The notes beneath the pieces are model-generated. The model searched no databases and was not told the DNA's origin. It was given only the letters and a program-made list of their open reading frames with translations. A program made the position numbers and the translations under genes. A DNA stretch of 22,138 bases, from the NCBI GenBank assembly GCA_964519835.1, contig CAZFLD010000069.1, positions 1-22,138 on the forward strand, in the 5' to 3' direction. Source of the DNA: CAZFLD01 sp964519835 (GTDB taxonomy: Bacteria; Spirochaetota; Spirochaetia; DSM-27196; CAZFLD01). Positions 14,968 through 22,129 of the stretch are shown here, piece after piece. Positions within the stretch are counted from its first letter, which is position 1. Each line of letters starts with the position of its first letter.

Positions 14968-16431
14968 CTACTTCGCGAGGTTCTCGCCTTGACCGAGGGC
15001 GAACATCTTTTTTCCGTCGAAAGCTATCAGTTCCTCGATCTTTATAAAGTCGTGTCCTGCTTTCTCAATCCGATCGAGCAGGTTGATAATATCGCGGTGG
15101 GTAACCACGCCCTGCTGACCGTAGAATCGACACCGCCAGTGGTCGGTGCAGAAGGTCTCGGGAAAGCCCTCGGGCCAGACCTTTTGTCCTCGGTTGCTGA
15201 TCATTGCGATTTCTAGTCGGTCATCGCTTACCTCGAGGAGCGCGTCACCGAGCCCGTCGGGAGTAATGTCCTTTTTGTCTATAAAGACATCGACGCCGAT
15301 GATCTCTTTCTTGGTGGGGCGCACAAACTTGTCCTGGTACTTGAGGTTCTGCCGCTCGGTTTTGGCATACGAGACGGGCGGCAGGGTTTCCGGCATCTTT
15401 CCCATTCGTTCGGCGACGGCCTCGGCGAACTGTCGGGTACCGACCTTTTGCTTACTCACCTCGTCGCGGAAGATGTCGTAGGTGTGGATGCCCTCTTCGA
15501 TGGTGCGAAGCCACGCGTTGTGAACCCGTTCGGCGGTTTCCGATTGGTTGATGTGGACAAGCATCATAACGGCGCCAAGCAGTAGGCCCGAGGGATTGGC
15601 CATGTTCTGCCCTGCGCGCCGGGGCGCCGAACCGTGAATAGCCTCGAACATGGCGTAGTCCTCACCGATGTTCGCGGAGCCGGCCAAGCCGACGGAACCC
15701 GCGATCTGGGCAGTCACGTCGGAGAGAATGTCGCCGTAGAGGTTCGGCATCACAACCACGTCAAAACGATCGGGAGTATCGGCGAGTTTCGCGGCTCCGA
15801 TGTCGACAATCCAGTGCTCGTTCTCGATATCCGTATACTCGGCGGCGACTTCGTCAAAGACCTTGTGAAAGAGACCATCGGTGATCTTCATAATGTTGTC
15901 TTTGGTGAAGCAGGTAACCTTCTCGCGCTTGTTCGCTCGCGCGTACTCAAAGGCGTACCGGACAATCCGCTCACTACCGGGACGGGAGATAAGCTTGAGG
16001 CACTGGGCAACCTCCGGAGTCTGCTGATGCTCGATTCCCGCGTAGAGGTCTTCTTCGTTCTCGCGGACAATAACCACGTTCATACCGGGATGTTTGGTCT
16101 GCACAAAGGGATGATATGCGACGCAAGGCCTGACATTCGCGTAGAGGCCGAGGGTCTTACGAGTGGTAACGTTGAGGCTCTTTACGCCGCCGCCTTGCGG
16201 TGTGGTGATCGGCGCCTTCAAAAACACCTTGGTTCGGCGCAGGCTTTCCCACGCGCTGGGTTCGATGCCGGAGGAGATTCCTCGATTATAGACGTCCTCG
16301 CCGATCTCGATCTCTTCTATGTCTAAGCCGGCCCCGGCGGCCTGCAAAATGTGAAGGGTCGCGTCCATGATCTCCGGACCGATGCCGTCTCCGCGAGCTA
16401 CCGTAATCGGGGTCTTTGTGTTGTCAGCCAA
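14968..16431 (-). CDS. icd: Isocitrate dehydrogenase, long Thermus/Rickettsia type (487 aa)
   Basis: Oxidatively decarboxylates isocitrate to 2-oxoglutarate, feeding the OGDH complex of the adjacent operon. It has the beta-decarboxylating dehydrogenase core from ITVARGDGIGPE to MVHI, with NLYGDILSD as the metal-binding motif. A C-terminal domain of about 150 residues (GVDVFIDKKD, MISNRGQKVWP, TDHWRCRF) follows, as in Thermus and Rickettsia enzymes. The coenzyme loop reads HGSAPRRAGQNMANP. Two Arg at the usual Lys-Tyr positions suggest NADP rather than NAD (inference). The frame is open to 16464, but the first codons overlap the -10 box. TTG 16431 (MADNTKTP) with AGAGG 7 nt upstream is preferred. 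Confidence 0.94.
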   Translation of the reverse strand: MADNTKTPITVARGDGIGPEIMDATLHILQAAGAGLDIEEIEIGEDVYNRGISSGIEPSAWESLRRTKVFLKAPITTPQGGGVKSLNVTTRKTLGLYANVRPCVAYHPFVQTKHPGMNVVIVRENEEDLYAGIEHQQTPEVAQCLKLISRPGSERIVRYAFEYARANKREKVTCFTKDNIMKITDGLFHKVFDEVAAEYTDIENEHWIVDIGAAKLADTPDRFDVVVMPNLYGDILSDVTAQIAGSVGLAGSANIGEDYAMFEAIHGSAPRRAGQNMANPSGLLLGAVMMLVHINQSETAERVHNAWLRTIEEGIHTYDIFRDEVSKQKVGTRQFAEAVAERMGKMPETLPPVSYAKTERQNLKYQDKFVRPTKKEIIGVDVFIDKKDITPDGLGDALLEVSDDRLEIAMISNRGQKVWPEGFPETFCTDHWRCRFYGQQGVVTHRDIINLLDRIEKAGHDFIKIEELIAFDGKKMFALGQGENLAK

Positions 16432-16463
16432 TACTCCACCTCTTCTCTTAAAAAGCTCTTCCA

Positions 16464-16493
16464 ATTATAGCCACAAGCGAGATACGACGGCAA
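16464..16493 (-). promoter_or_regulatory. Promoter of icd
   Basis: On the minus strand, TTGCCG (16493-16488), an 18-bp spacer and a consensus TATAAT (16469-16464). The start would fall near 16457, giving a leader of about 26 nt with a Shine-Dalgarno before TTG 16431. This placement is why the longer reading frame from 16464 is rejected. Confidence 0.65.
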
Positions 16494-16508
16494 TTCACGA
16501 TTGTTTTG

Positions 16509-17081
16509 CTAGGAATCCTGTGCTTGCTTGGGATTCCAATCGGGGGTTGACCGCTGCTTTAGGCCGGCGGCCGTAACCCGTGCGTACTGCACATAGCGAT
16601 CCGCGGAGGCCGCGAGGTCCGTGATCTGCTCCGGAGTGAGTGTGCGAACCACCTTTGCCGGCATGCCCATCACAAGGCTGCGGGCGGGGACGCGGAATCC
16701 CGGAGGAACAAGAGCGCCTGCCGCCACCAGACACTCGTCCTCGAGGACGGCGCCGTCGAGGACTCGCGCACCGATGCCCACGAGGCAGCGATTGCCAACC
16801 GTGCATCCGTGCAGGCAGGCCTGGTGTCCAACGGTCACCTCGTCACCAATAACTAGCGGATGGGTATCGTGGGTCACATGAAGAACACAGCCGTCCTGGA
16901 TGTTGGTACGAGCGCCGATGCGGATGTAGTGGACATCGGCGCGCGCCACGGCCTGGTACCAAAGGCTCGACTGGTCGCCGATTACCAGGTCACCGCTGAG
17001 TACCGCGGTCGGCGCAACAAACACATCGAGACCGATTGTCGGCCTGTGGCCATCGTACTCATACATGGAACCAAAGATCAT
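16509..17081 (-). CDS. Gamma-carbonic-anhydrase-family hexapeptide-repeat protein (190 aa)
   Basis: A left-handed beta-helix protein of the YrdA/PaaY/CaiE group. Hexapeptide repeats run from about residue 12 to 150. Likely zinc ligands are H71 (HVTHD), H86 (VGHQ) and H91 (LHG), as in gamma-class carbonic anhydrases. The acidic loop and proton-shuttle Glu of archaeal Cam are absent, so carbonic anhydrase activity is possible but unproven. The C-terminal helix (TPEQITDLAASADRYVQYAR) packs against the trimer in this family. The ATG overlaps the lgt stop as ATGA; the open frame further upstream is inside lgt and rejected. It is translationally coupled to lgt, an unexplained pairing. Confidence 0.9.
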   Translation of the reverse strand: MIFGSMYEYDGHRPTIGLDVFVAPTAVLSGDLVIGDQSSLWYQAVARADVHYIRIGARTNIQDGCVLHVTHDTHPLVIGDEVTVGHQACLHGCTVGNRCLVGIGARVLDGAVLEDECLVAAGALVPPGFRVPARSLVMGMPAKVVRTLTPEQITDLAASADRYVQYARVTAAGLKQRSTPDWNPKQAQDS

Positions 17082-18088
17082 CCGCGTAGCTTCTTCCTCA
17101 GCTTGCGTCCGGCGTTTTTGGGCGCCTCCGGCTCGGCCGCCAAGCGGCTCTGTTTGTCGTGATGCGCCTTGAAAACCAGGAGCAGAACCACACCCGCGAC
17201 AATCATGGCAAAGGAGTAGAACTGGCTCATGATAACGTTCCACGGCGTCAAAAGCAGATACGGCGGGTTCTCTATCGGCGAGAGACGCATGGCAAAGTCC
17301 CCTGACAGGGGCATGCGGAAGTAGTCGATAACAAAACGAAACACGCCGTAGCTCAACGTGTAGATCGCTACCAAAAAACCATCAAACGGCTTGCGCTTCC
17401 TGAGGATAAACCAAATCACGAGCCACGAGACAATCCCTTCCGTGATGGCCTCATAGAGCTGGGTCGGATGGCGGGGCAGGTTGACCATCGTCATTTCGGA
17501 GATGTCCATGCCCACCTCGGCGGCCTTCTCCTGTACCCAACCCTCGGCGGCCGGGAACCTGCGAGCGTGAGGGAAGACAACTCCCCACGACGCCGTGGTG
17601 ACTCGGCCAAAGAGCTCGCCGTTAATAAAGTTGCCGAGCCGGCCAAACGTGTAGGCCAGAGGTATACCGGCAACAAGCATGTCTCCCCAGTCCAAGATGG
17701 GCAGCTTTTGGCGCTTGGCGTAGATCACAAACCCAACCACGGCACCTACAAGGCCGCCGTAGTAGTTCATTCCCTGAAAGCCCGTAAACTGACCCTGCTC
17801 GTTAAACGGCCAGAAGATCAACCAGGGCCGGCGCCAGTAGAGGTCCGTACCGCTAAAAAAGAGGGTCGCAAAGATACGGGCTCCGATCAAAAGACCGATA
17901 ATGCCCCAAAAAAAGAAGGTGAGGACCGTGTCTTTGTCGACATCGATCTCCCGCTTTTTGACCTGGTAGCGAAACAACACGTAGGTGAGTGCAAACGCCA
18001 CAAGGTACATAAGGCCGTACCAGCGAAAAGGCAGGCCCGGAATGATCTCTTCTTGAACCCAGTTTGGAAAAACAATATAGGCAGGCAC
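17078..18088 (-). CDS. lgt: Prolipoprotein diacylglyceryl transferase (336 aa)
   Basis: Integral inner-membrane enzyme that moves diacylglyceryl from phosphatidylglycerol to the lipobox Cys, the first step of lipoprotein maturation. The N-terminal signature FPNWVQEEIIPGLPFRWYG is followed by about seven membrane segments. The Lgt signature GRLGNFINGE is at residues 149-158, and the C-terminal FRFVIDYFRMP is present. The conserved loop reads MNYYGGLVG, with Tyr110 where E. coli has the essential His103; many Gram-positive Lgt proteins also have Tyr there. A basic, Ala-rich tail ends in KKLRG. GTG 18088 (MPAYIVFPNW) matches the family N-terminus better than the upstream frame to 18130. The lipoprotein at 20775 is a likely substrate. 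Confidence 0.95.
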   Translation of the reverse strand: MPAYIVFPNWVQEEIIPGLPFRWYGLMYLVAFALTYVLFRYQVKKREIDVDKDTVLTFFFWGIIGLLIGARIFATLFFSGTDLYWRRPWLIFWPFNEQGQFTGFQGMNYYGGLVGAVVGFVIYAKRQKLPILDWGDMLVAGIPLAYTFGRLGNFINGELFGRVTTASWGVVFPHARRFPAAEGWVQEKAAEVGMDISEMTMVNLPRHPTQLYEAITEGIVSWLVIWFILRKRKPFDGFLVAIYTLSYGVFRFVIDYFRMPLSGDFAMRLSPIENPPYLLLTPWNVIMSQFYSFAMIVAGVVLLLVFKAHHDKQSRLAAEPEAPKNAGRKLRKKLRG

Positions 18089-18094
18089 CTCTCC

Positions 18095-18124
18095 TATATA
18101 CCGCAACGAGGCGGTTGGTGGCAA
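18095..18124 (-). promoter_or_regulatory. Promoter of lgt
   Basis: TTGCCA (18124-18119), an 18-bp spacer and TATATA (18100-18095) on the minus strand. The -10 ends 6 nt before the GTG start, so the mRNA would begin at or very near the start codon. A GGAGAG lies between the two, but it touches the GTG and would be a poorly spaced Shine-Dalgarno. A promoter further upstream is therefore the alternative. Confidence 0.5.
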
Positions 18125-18187
18125 CGACACCGGCGTTTGCAGCCCGAGGAGAGGCGCCGCCTATAGCGGTTTGGGTGGGGTCGCCGC

Positions 18188-19165
18188 CTATGCCGAGTAC
18201 CGCTCAGACAGAGCGCGGTAGTGGGCGGCCTCCGCGGGGCGGCCACGCTTCTCGGCGCCGGCTGCGTAGATTCGGCACTTCTCAGCCAAAACGGCGCGGC
18301 CGGCGGCGGCGCGGGCGGCGGCGGCGCGGCCGGGGTTGTCGGCGGGGGCGGGGTTGTCGGCGGGGGCGTCCTTTTGGGCGTCGGCCGCCGTACCGGCGCT
18401 CCCTCGGCGCGGCCCCGTATTGGCATGGGCATGGGCACGCGTGGTGCTTGCCGCCCAAGCCGGCGCCGCGTCAAAGTAGCCGGCATCCACAAGAGGTCGG
18501 AGCGCGGCGATACGAAAGCCCTCGATATGACCGTACTTCTCGGACAGCTGGTTGCCGTGACCGGCACGTTTTATGGTAAGCGGCTCGTCGACATATACAA
18601 CGCGGTGCCGGGCCGTGATCCTCAGCCAAAGCTCATAGTCCTCGGCTACCTCCATATCCTCCCTAAAGCCGCCGGTTGCCAAAAGCAGGTCTCGGCGGAT
18701 GATTGTCGTGGATGGACCGATAATACACTTGTGCAACGAGTCGAAAAAAACGTCACCCTCTCGCCGGTGATTCTGCCCTCTTTGACTGATAGTTTTTCCG
18801 TCCCGAAGCCAGAGCTCTCGGGTGTGAATCAGCGGAGCGTCGACCTCGTGGATCGCGGCGGCCGCCGTCTCGATCTTCTTGGACGTCCAAAGATCATCGG
18901 AATCCAAAAAGGCGATCCACTCGCCACGTGCGACTGAAACTCCGCGGTTGCGTGCGGCGCCCGGCCGCCCCGTATGCTCGATTCGCAGAAGCCGGACTTC
19001 CGGCCGAGCCCGTGCGAGCAGCGACACACGCGTGGCCGTCTCGTCGGTGGAACCGTCGTCCACAACGATGACCTCCTGGGGCAATACCGACTGCTCCAGT
19101 ACCGAGTGCAGCGCTTCCATGACAAGTGCCGCGCGGTTGTATGTAGGAATCACAACGGAGATCAC
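18188..19165 (-). CDS. Family 2 glycosyltransferase with Ala-rich insertion (325 aa)
   Basis: A GT-A fold transferase that adds a sugar from a nucleotide donor, probably in surface glycan synthesis; donor and acceptor are unknown. The N-terminus VVIPTYNR (4-11) is the donor-site strand, followed by VVDDGSTD (34-41), the metal-binding DSDD (88-91) and the EDYELW motif (175-180) that usually holds the catalytic base. Residues about 233-292 are Ala/Pro-rich with repeats, then a helical KCRIY...EKRGRPAEAAHY tail resembles other members. There is no membrane helix. GTG 19165 (MISVVIPTYN) replaces a longer frame to 19252. No Shine-Dalgarno is visible. Downstream lgt begins 99 bp away with its own promoter. 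Confidence 0.9.
   Translation of the reverse strand: MISVVIPTYNRAALVMEALHSVLEQSVLPQEVIVVDDGSTDETATRVSLLARARPEVRLLRIEHTGRPGAARNRGVSVARGEWIAFLDSDDLWTSKKIETAAAAIHEVDAPLIHTRELWLRDGKTISQRGQNHRREGDVFFDSLHKCIIGPSTTIIRRDLLLATGGFREDMEVAEDYELWLRITARHRVVYVDEPLTIKRAGHGNQLSEKYGHIEGFRIAALRPLVDAGYFDAAPAWAASTTRAHAHANTGPRRGSAGTAADAQKDAPADNPAPADNPGRAAAARAAAGRAVLAEKCRIYAAGAEKRGRPAEAAHYRALSERYSA
18331..18366. repeat. Two perfect 18-bp tandem repeats inside the glycosyltransferase gene
   Basis: The unit CGGGGTTGTCGGCGGGGG occurs twice without mismatch (18331-18348 and 18349-18366) and encodes a doubled PADN-P segment. It lies beside a GCG/GGC-rich stretch (about 18295-18330) coding for Ala runs. The length is a multiple of three, so copy-number change would keep the frame. 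It is a likely slippage-prone site. Confidence 0.85.
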
Positions 19166-19171
19166 GAGCCT

Positions 19172-19200
19172 ATAGTCGCCGGGGCCGCAGTTTGTTGCAA
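19172..19200 (-). promoter_or_regulatory. Candidate promoter of the glycosyltransferase
   Basis: TTGCAA (19200-19195), a 17-bp spacer and GACTAT (19177-19172) on the minus strand. The -10 is weak (three of six consensus positions) but keeps the key A at position 2, A at 5 and T at 6, and ends 6 nt before GTG 19165. It is proposed mainly because its position repeats the arrangement seen at lgt and the lipoprotein. Confidence 0.35.
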
Positions 19201-19224
19201 TATCTTCCCAGAGGGGACTCGACG

Positions 19225-19253
19225 TTGCCGTCGCGCCGGGGAGAGCGTACACT
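19225..19253 (+). promoter_or_regulatory. Promoter of the M48 protease/peroxiredoxin pair
   Basis: TTGCCG (19225-19230), a 17-bp spacer and TACACT (19248-19253). The -10 ends 7 nt before ATG 19261, leaving almost no leader. It is divergent from the glycosyltransferase promoter, with 24 bp between the -35 boxes. Confidence 0.55.
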
Positions 19254-19260
19254 ATAGAGC

Positions 19261-20265
19261 ATGGAAAGACGCTATTTCACCAATATCAGCACGCGCGCTT
19301 GGGAACACCCCGCCGACCGCGCCGCGCTGACGGCCCTCAAGCAGGTGCCCGGCCTAAACGAGGTCATTAAGTTCTTGATCGGGCTCACCGGCGAAAAGTC
19401 ACTCCGCTTTTTGTTTCTTTCATCGTCGGTTCGGGTATCCGAGAAACAGTTTCCCGAAATGCACGAGATGCTTGAGGAAGCGTGTCGAGTACTAGACGCA
19501 CCCGAAGTGCCCGAGCTGTACGTCACCCAGAATCCGGTACTCAATGCCGGCGCAATCGGCGTGAAAAAGCCATTTATCGTGGTTAACTCGAGCATCCTAA
19601 AGACGCTCGACAACCAGGAAACCCTCGGTGTAGTAGCACATGAGCTTGCGCACATTTTAAGCGGCCACGTGCTATACAAGACGCTCTTGTGGCTGCTCGT
19701 GAATCTGTCGATCATTTTCCTGCAGATCCCGGTCAGCGCCATAATCCTTCAGGGAATTATCGCAGCGCTTCGAGAGTGGGACCGAAAAAGCGAGCTTTCC
19801 GCGGATCGAGCGGGTCTCTTGGTAACACAGCAACCCCCTATTGCCTACACAACCTTGATGAAGCTTGCCGGCGGCGGCGACATAGATCAGATGAATATTG
19901 ACGAGTTTTTTGCCCAGGCCGAAGAATACGACCGCGGCGGCGACTTACTCGACGGCGTAACAAAGCTATTTAACCTCATCGGCCAATCCCACCCCTTTCC
20001 GGTGCTTCGACTGCGGGAGATACACCATTGGGCGGAAGACGGCGAGTACGGCTCAATCCTCGACGGGACCTACGCCCGCCGGGACCAAGAAGAGCAGGCG
20101 GACATCCGCAAGGAGTTCGACGAGGCTTCGAAGGCCTATCAAGAGGACTTTGAGCGATCGGAAGATCCCCTTGCAAAGGCAATGGGCAACCTTTCCAAGG
20201 GCTTTGAAACCGTCCGCAAAGACGCGGAGAAGATCTTCAACGATATCTTTTCTCGGAAGGAATAA
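19261..20265 (+). CDS. M48-family zinc metalloprotease (334 aa)
   Basis: A membrane-linked gluzincin peptidase related to HtpX/Ste24, probably acting in protein quality control. The zinc motif HELAH (127-131, catalytic E128) lies in GVVAHELAHILSGH. The third ligand is likely E178 in SELSADRAG. A long hydrophobic stretch (about 141-170) between the two motifs makes one or two membrane helices. The N-terminal 55 residues and the acidic C-terminal helix (about 270-334) are not standard HtpX, so the name htpX is not given. There is no Shine-Dalgarno before ATG 19261. The stop is 1 bp from bcp, so both are likely one transcript, which may link damage repair to peroxide defence (inference). Confidence 0.9.
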   Translation: MERRYFTNISTRAWEHPADRAALTALKQVPGLNEVIKFLIGLTGEKSLRFLFLSSSVRVSEKQFPEMHEMLEEACRVLDAPEVPELYVTQNPVLNAGAIGVKKPFIVVNSSILKTLDNQETLGVVAHELAHILSGHVLYKTLLWLLVNLSIIFLQIPVSAIILQGIIAALREWDRKSELSADRAGLLVTQQPPIAYTTLMKLAGGGDIDQMNIDEFFAQAEEYDRGGDLLDGVTKLFNLIGQSHPFPVLRLREIHHWAEDGEYGSILDGTYARRDQEEQADIRKEFDEASKAYQEDFERSEDPLAKAMGNLSKGFETVRKDAEKIFNDIFSRKE

Positions 20266-20266
20266 T

Positions 20267-20719
20267 ATGCTCACAGAAGGATCAAAGGCACCTGAGTTTA
20301 CGCTACCGGATCACGCCGGCAACAAGGTGAGTTTATCGGATTTCAAAGGCAAGTCCGTGTTGGTGTACTTTTACCCAAAGGACAACACGCCGGGCTGCAC
20401 AAAGGAAGCGTGTTCACTGCGCGACGGCTACGAGCAGATTCAGGCAAAAAACGCCGTTGTTATCGGCATTAGTGCGGACTCACAAAAGTCCCATACCAAC
20501 TTCAAAACAAAATACAATTTGCCGTTTTACCTTCTGAGTGACCCGGACAGAGAGGTCATAAAGTCTTTCGGCGCCTGGGGTGAAAAGTCGATGTACGGGA
20601 AGACCTACGAAGGCATCATGCGCTACAGCTTTCTCGTCGACAAAAACGGCGTTGTAAAAAAGGTTTGGAACAAGGTGAATACCGCGGCACACGCCGACGA
20701 GGTACTCGAGGCACTGTAG
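20267..20719 (+). CDS. bcp: Thiol peroxidase of the Bcp/PrxQ family (150 aa)
   Basis: Reduces H2O2 and organic peroxides with thioredoxin as the usual donor; cytoplasmic. The thioredoxin fold carries FYPKDNTPGCTKEACSLRD with peroxidatic C44 and resolving C49, the C-x4-C spacing of alpha-type Bcp. The start LTEGSKAPEFTLPD and end VNTAAHADEVLEAL are family features, and length is normal (about 150-155). ATG 20267 has AAGGA 7 nt upstream at the end of the protease gene. An upstream open frame to 20150 lies inside the protease gene and is rejected. It is the second gene of a two-gene unit. Confidence 0.96.
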   Translation: MLTEGSKAPEFTLPDHAGNKVSLSDFKGKSVLVYFYPKDNTPGCTKEACSLRDGYEQIQAKNAVVIGISADSQKSHTNFKTKYNLPFYLLSDPDREVIKSFGAWGEKSMYGKTYEGIMRYSFLVDKNGVVKKVWNKVNTAAHADEVLEAL

Positions 20720-20739
20720 TCCCCGACGGGCGCCGGGCG

Positions 20740-20768
20740 TGGATAAGCTCACATCCCGATGCTACACT
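20740..20768 (+). promoter_or_regulatory. Candidate promoter of the lipoprotein gene
   Basis: TGGATA (20740-20745, four of six -35 positions), a 17-bp spacer and TACACT (20763-20768). The -10 ends exactly 6 nt before ATG 20775. No Shine-Dalgarno lies between them. Confidence 0.5.
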
Positions 20769-20774
20769 CTATGT

Positions 20775-22034
20775 ATGCGAATTGTCCGCGCTGCCGCAGC
20801 TTATTGTGTCTTGGCGGCTACTACCATTGTTGTCCTCACCTCGTGTGACGTCGGCACAACGGATCCATTCCCCGAGTACCGGGGGGTAAATCTATTCGAT
20901 GCCTGGGGCATAAGCGACGGCGCCGACTGGAGTGATGACTGGACTGCCGAGCACGGCGTCACGGTAGCCGACGTTTCCGGCAGCTTCAATTACATCGAGC
21001 TCACCACTCCGGCCGGCCAGACCGGTCCGGCCGGCGTCGCAGGCTCGGATGCATCGGTGCGGATGGTCGAAATACCCAACCTCTACGGCAACGGCGACTT
21101 CGAGGTAGGAACGGTTGGCGACCTTCCACCGGGTTGGAGTGAGTCGAATGGGGCCGACGGCAACATCGTCGAATTGGAGACTGAGCCGATTATAGATGGA
21201 CGGACGCTGGCCATTGACAAACCGGCGGCGGACTTTGCCCGTGTCTCATACAATCTGCGCGATACCGGTTTTGGTATATTAGACAAGTGGATAGAGAACG
21301 CTTCCTACGGGCTGCGGTTCGACTTCAACGTTGCCGACGAGGTGCGTGAGTTTTTTGTAGAGTACAACGACAACGTGGACGGCACCAACGGCACCGTCCA
21401 CAGTCTTGGGCAGGAAATGGCCATAGAAATCCCGGTCGAAGACGACCCATTTCTGCAACGCAGTTTTCCCGGTGAAACCGGCGAAGAGAATCTTCTCACC
21501 GTTCCCAACGACGCCTCGGGGCACTATTTTTCGATAGGTACGGTGAAGCAAGGCGCCGATAGAATACTGGGGCACATGGACAATCTGCGGTTCTATCGCG
21601 CCGATATTCAGCCGCGCATGTCTCTCGAGATACCGCTATCTGCCGCAACGGCGGACCTTCCCTTCCTGCGCGGCAAGTACCGATTCTCCCTCTGGGTCAA
21701 GGCCACGCCGGACGGCTTGGTAACCCCGGTTGTGGCAAACGCGTATCGCGCGCGCCTTTTTGGCGTGATGGGCGAGACCAAGCCCGTTCTCGGCAGCGCC
21801 AACCGGAAGTACACAAACGAAACAGCCGACAACGGCTTTGTTTTTTCCACCGAAGAGTGGCAGCAGATTTTTGTCGATTTCTTTCTGGAGACGCTGCCGC
21901 CGGCGGACTCGGATATCGTCATGACCCTCGGCTTTTCGCCCGATCACCTCGTCGTCGAAACGGTGGAATCAGGCCGCGACATCGGCCGCGTACTGGTTGC
22001 CGCTCCCGAGCTTATTTTCGATCCCCAGAACTAG
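20775..22034 (+). CDS. Secreted lipoprotein with carbohydrate-binding-like module (419 aa)
   Basis: The N-terminus MRIVRAAAAYCVLAATTIVV is a signal sequence followed by the lipobox VLTSC, with C24 as the lipidated residue and D25 after it. Residues about 98-285 look like a beta-sandwich: NLYGNGDFEVG and LPPGW (118-121) are typical of the first strands of CBM4/9-like domains. A second beta-rich part (about 286-410) includes YRFSLWVKATPDG. No catalytic domain is seen, so it may bind glycan or act structurally at the cell surface. Function is unknown. A frame from GTG 20739 is longer but puts polar residues before the signal peptide and overlaps the promoter. It is expressed alone. Confidence 0.85.
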   Translation: MRIVRAAAAYCVLAATTIVVLTSCDVGTTDPFPEYRGVNLFDAWGISDGADWSDDWTAEHGVTVADVSGSFNYIELTTPAGQTGPAGVAGSDASVRMVEIPNLYGNGDFEVGTVGDLPPGWSESNGADGNIVELETEPIIDGRTLAIDKPAADFARVSYNLRDTGFGILDKWIENASYGLRFDFNVADEVREFFVEYNDNVDGTNGTVHSLGQEMAIEIPVEDDPFLQRSFPGETGEENLLTVPNDASGHYFSIGTVKQGADRILGHMDNLRFYRADIQPRMSLEIPLSAATADLPFLRGKYRFSLWVKATPDGLVTPVVANAYRARLFGVMGETKPVLGSANRKYTNETADNGFVFSTEEWQQIFVDFFLETLPPADSDIVMTLGFSPDHLVVETVESGRDIGRVLVAAPELIFDPQN

Positions 22035-22035
22035 T

Positions 22036-22068
22036 GCGAGTCCGTGATACAAAGACCTGGCGACTCGC
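22036..22068 (+). other. Inverted repeat just after the lipoprotein gene
   Basis: GCGAGTC (22036-22042) and GACTCGC (22062-22068) form a 7-bp perfect stem with a 19-nt loop, immediately after the stop. No T-run follows, so it is at most a weak or factor-assisted terminator. Confidence 0.3.
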
Positions 22069-22129
22069 CTCCGGTGTTATCGGCTAACCCCAATATCTCA
22101 CACGGGGGATAGAAAAGGCCTCCCTGAAC

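Noticed and set aside
14975..14987. GCGAG-gtt-CTCGC hairpin near the icd and flavodoxin ends as a bidirectional terminator
   Set aside because: The stem is only 5 bp, lies within the last icd codons, and has no T-run on either side.
17082..17243. N-terminal extension of the gamma-carbonic-anhydrase-like protein
   Set aside because: It lies within the lgt C-terminus in another frame. The ATG overlapping the lgt stop matches the family N-terminus.
18295..18366. CRISPR or regulatory repeat array
   Set aside because: The repeats are directly adjacent without spacers, only two copies, and in frame within a coding region.
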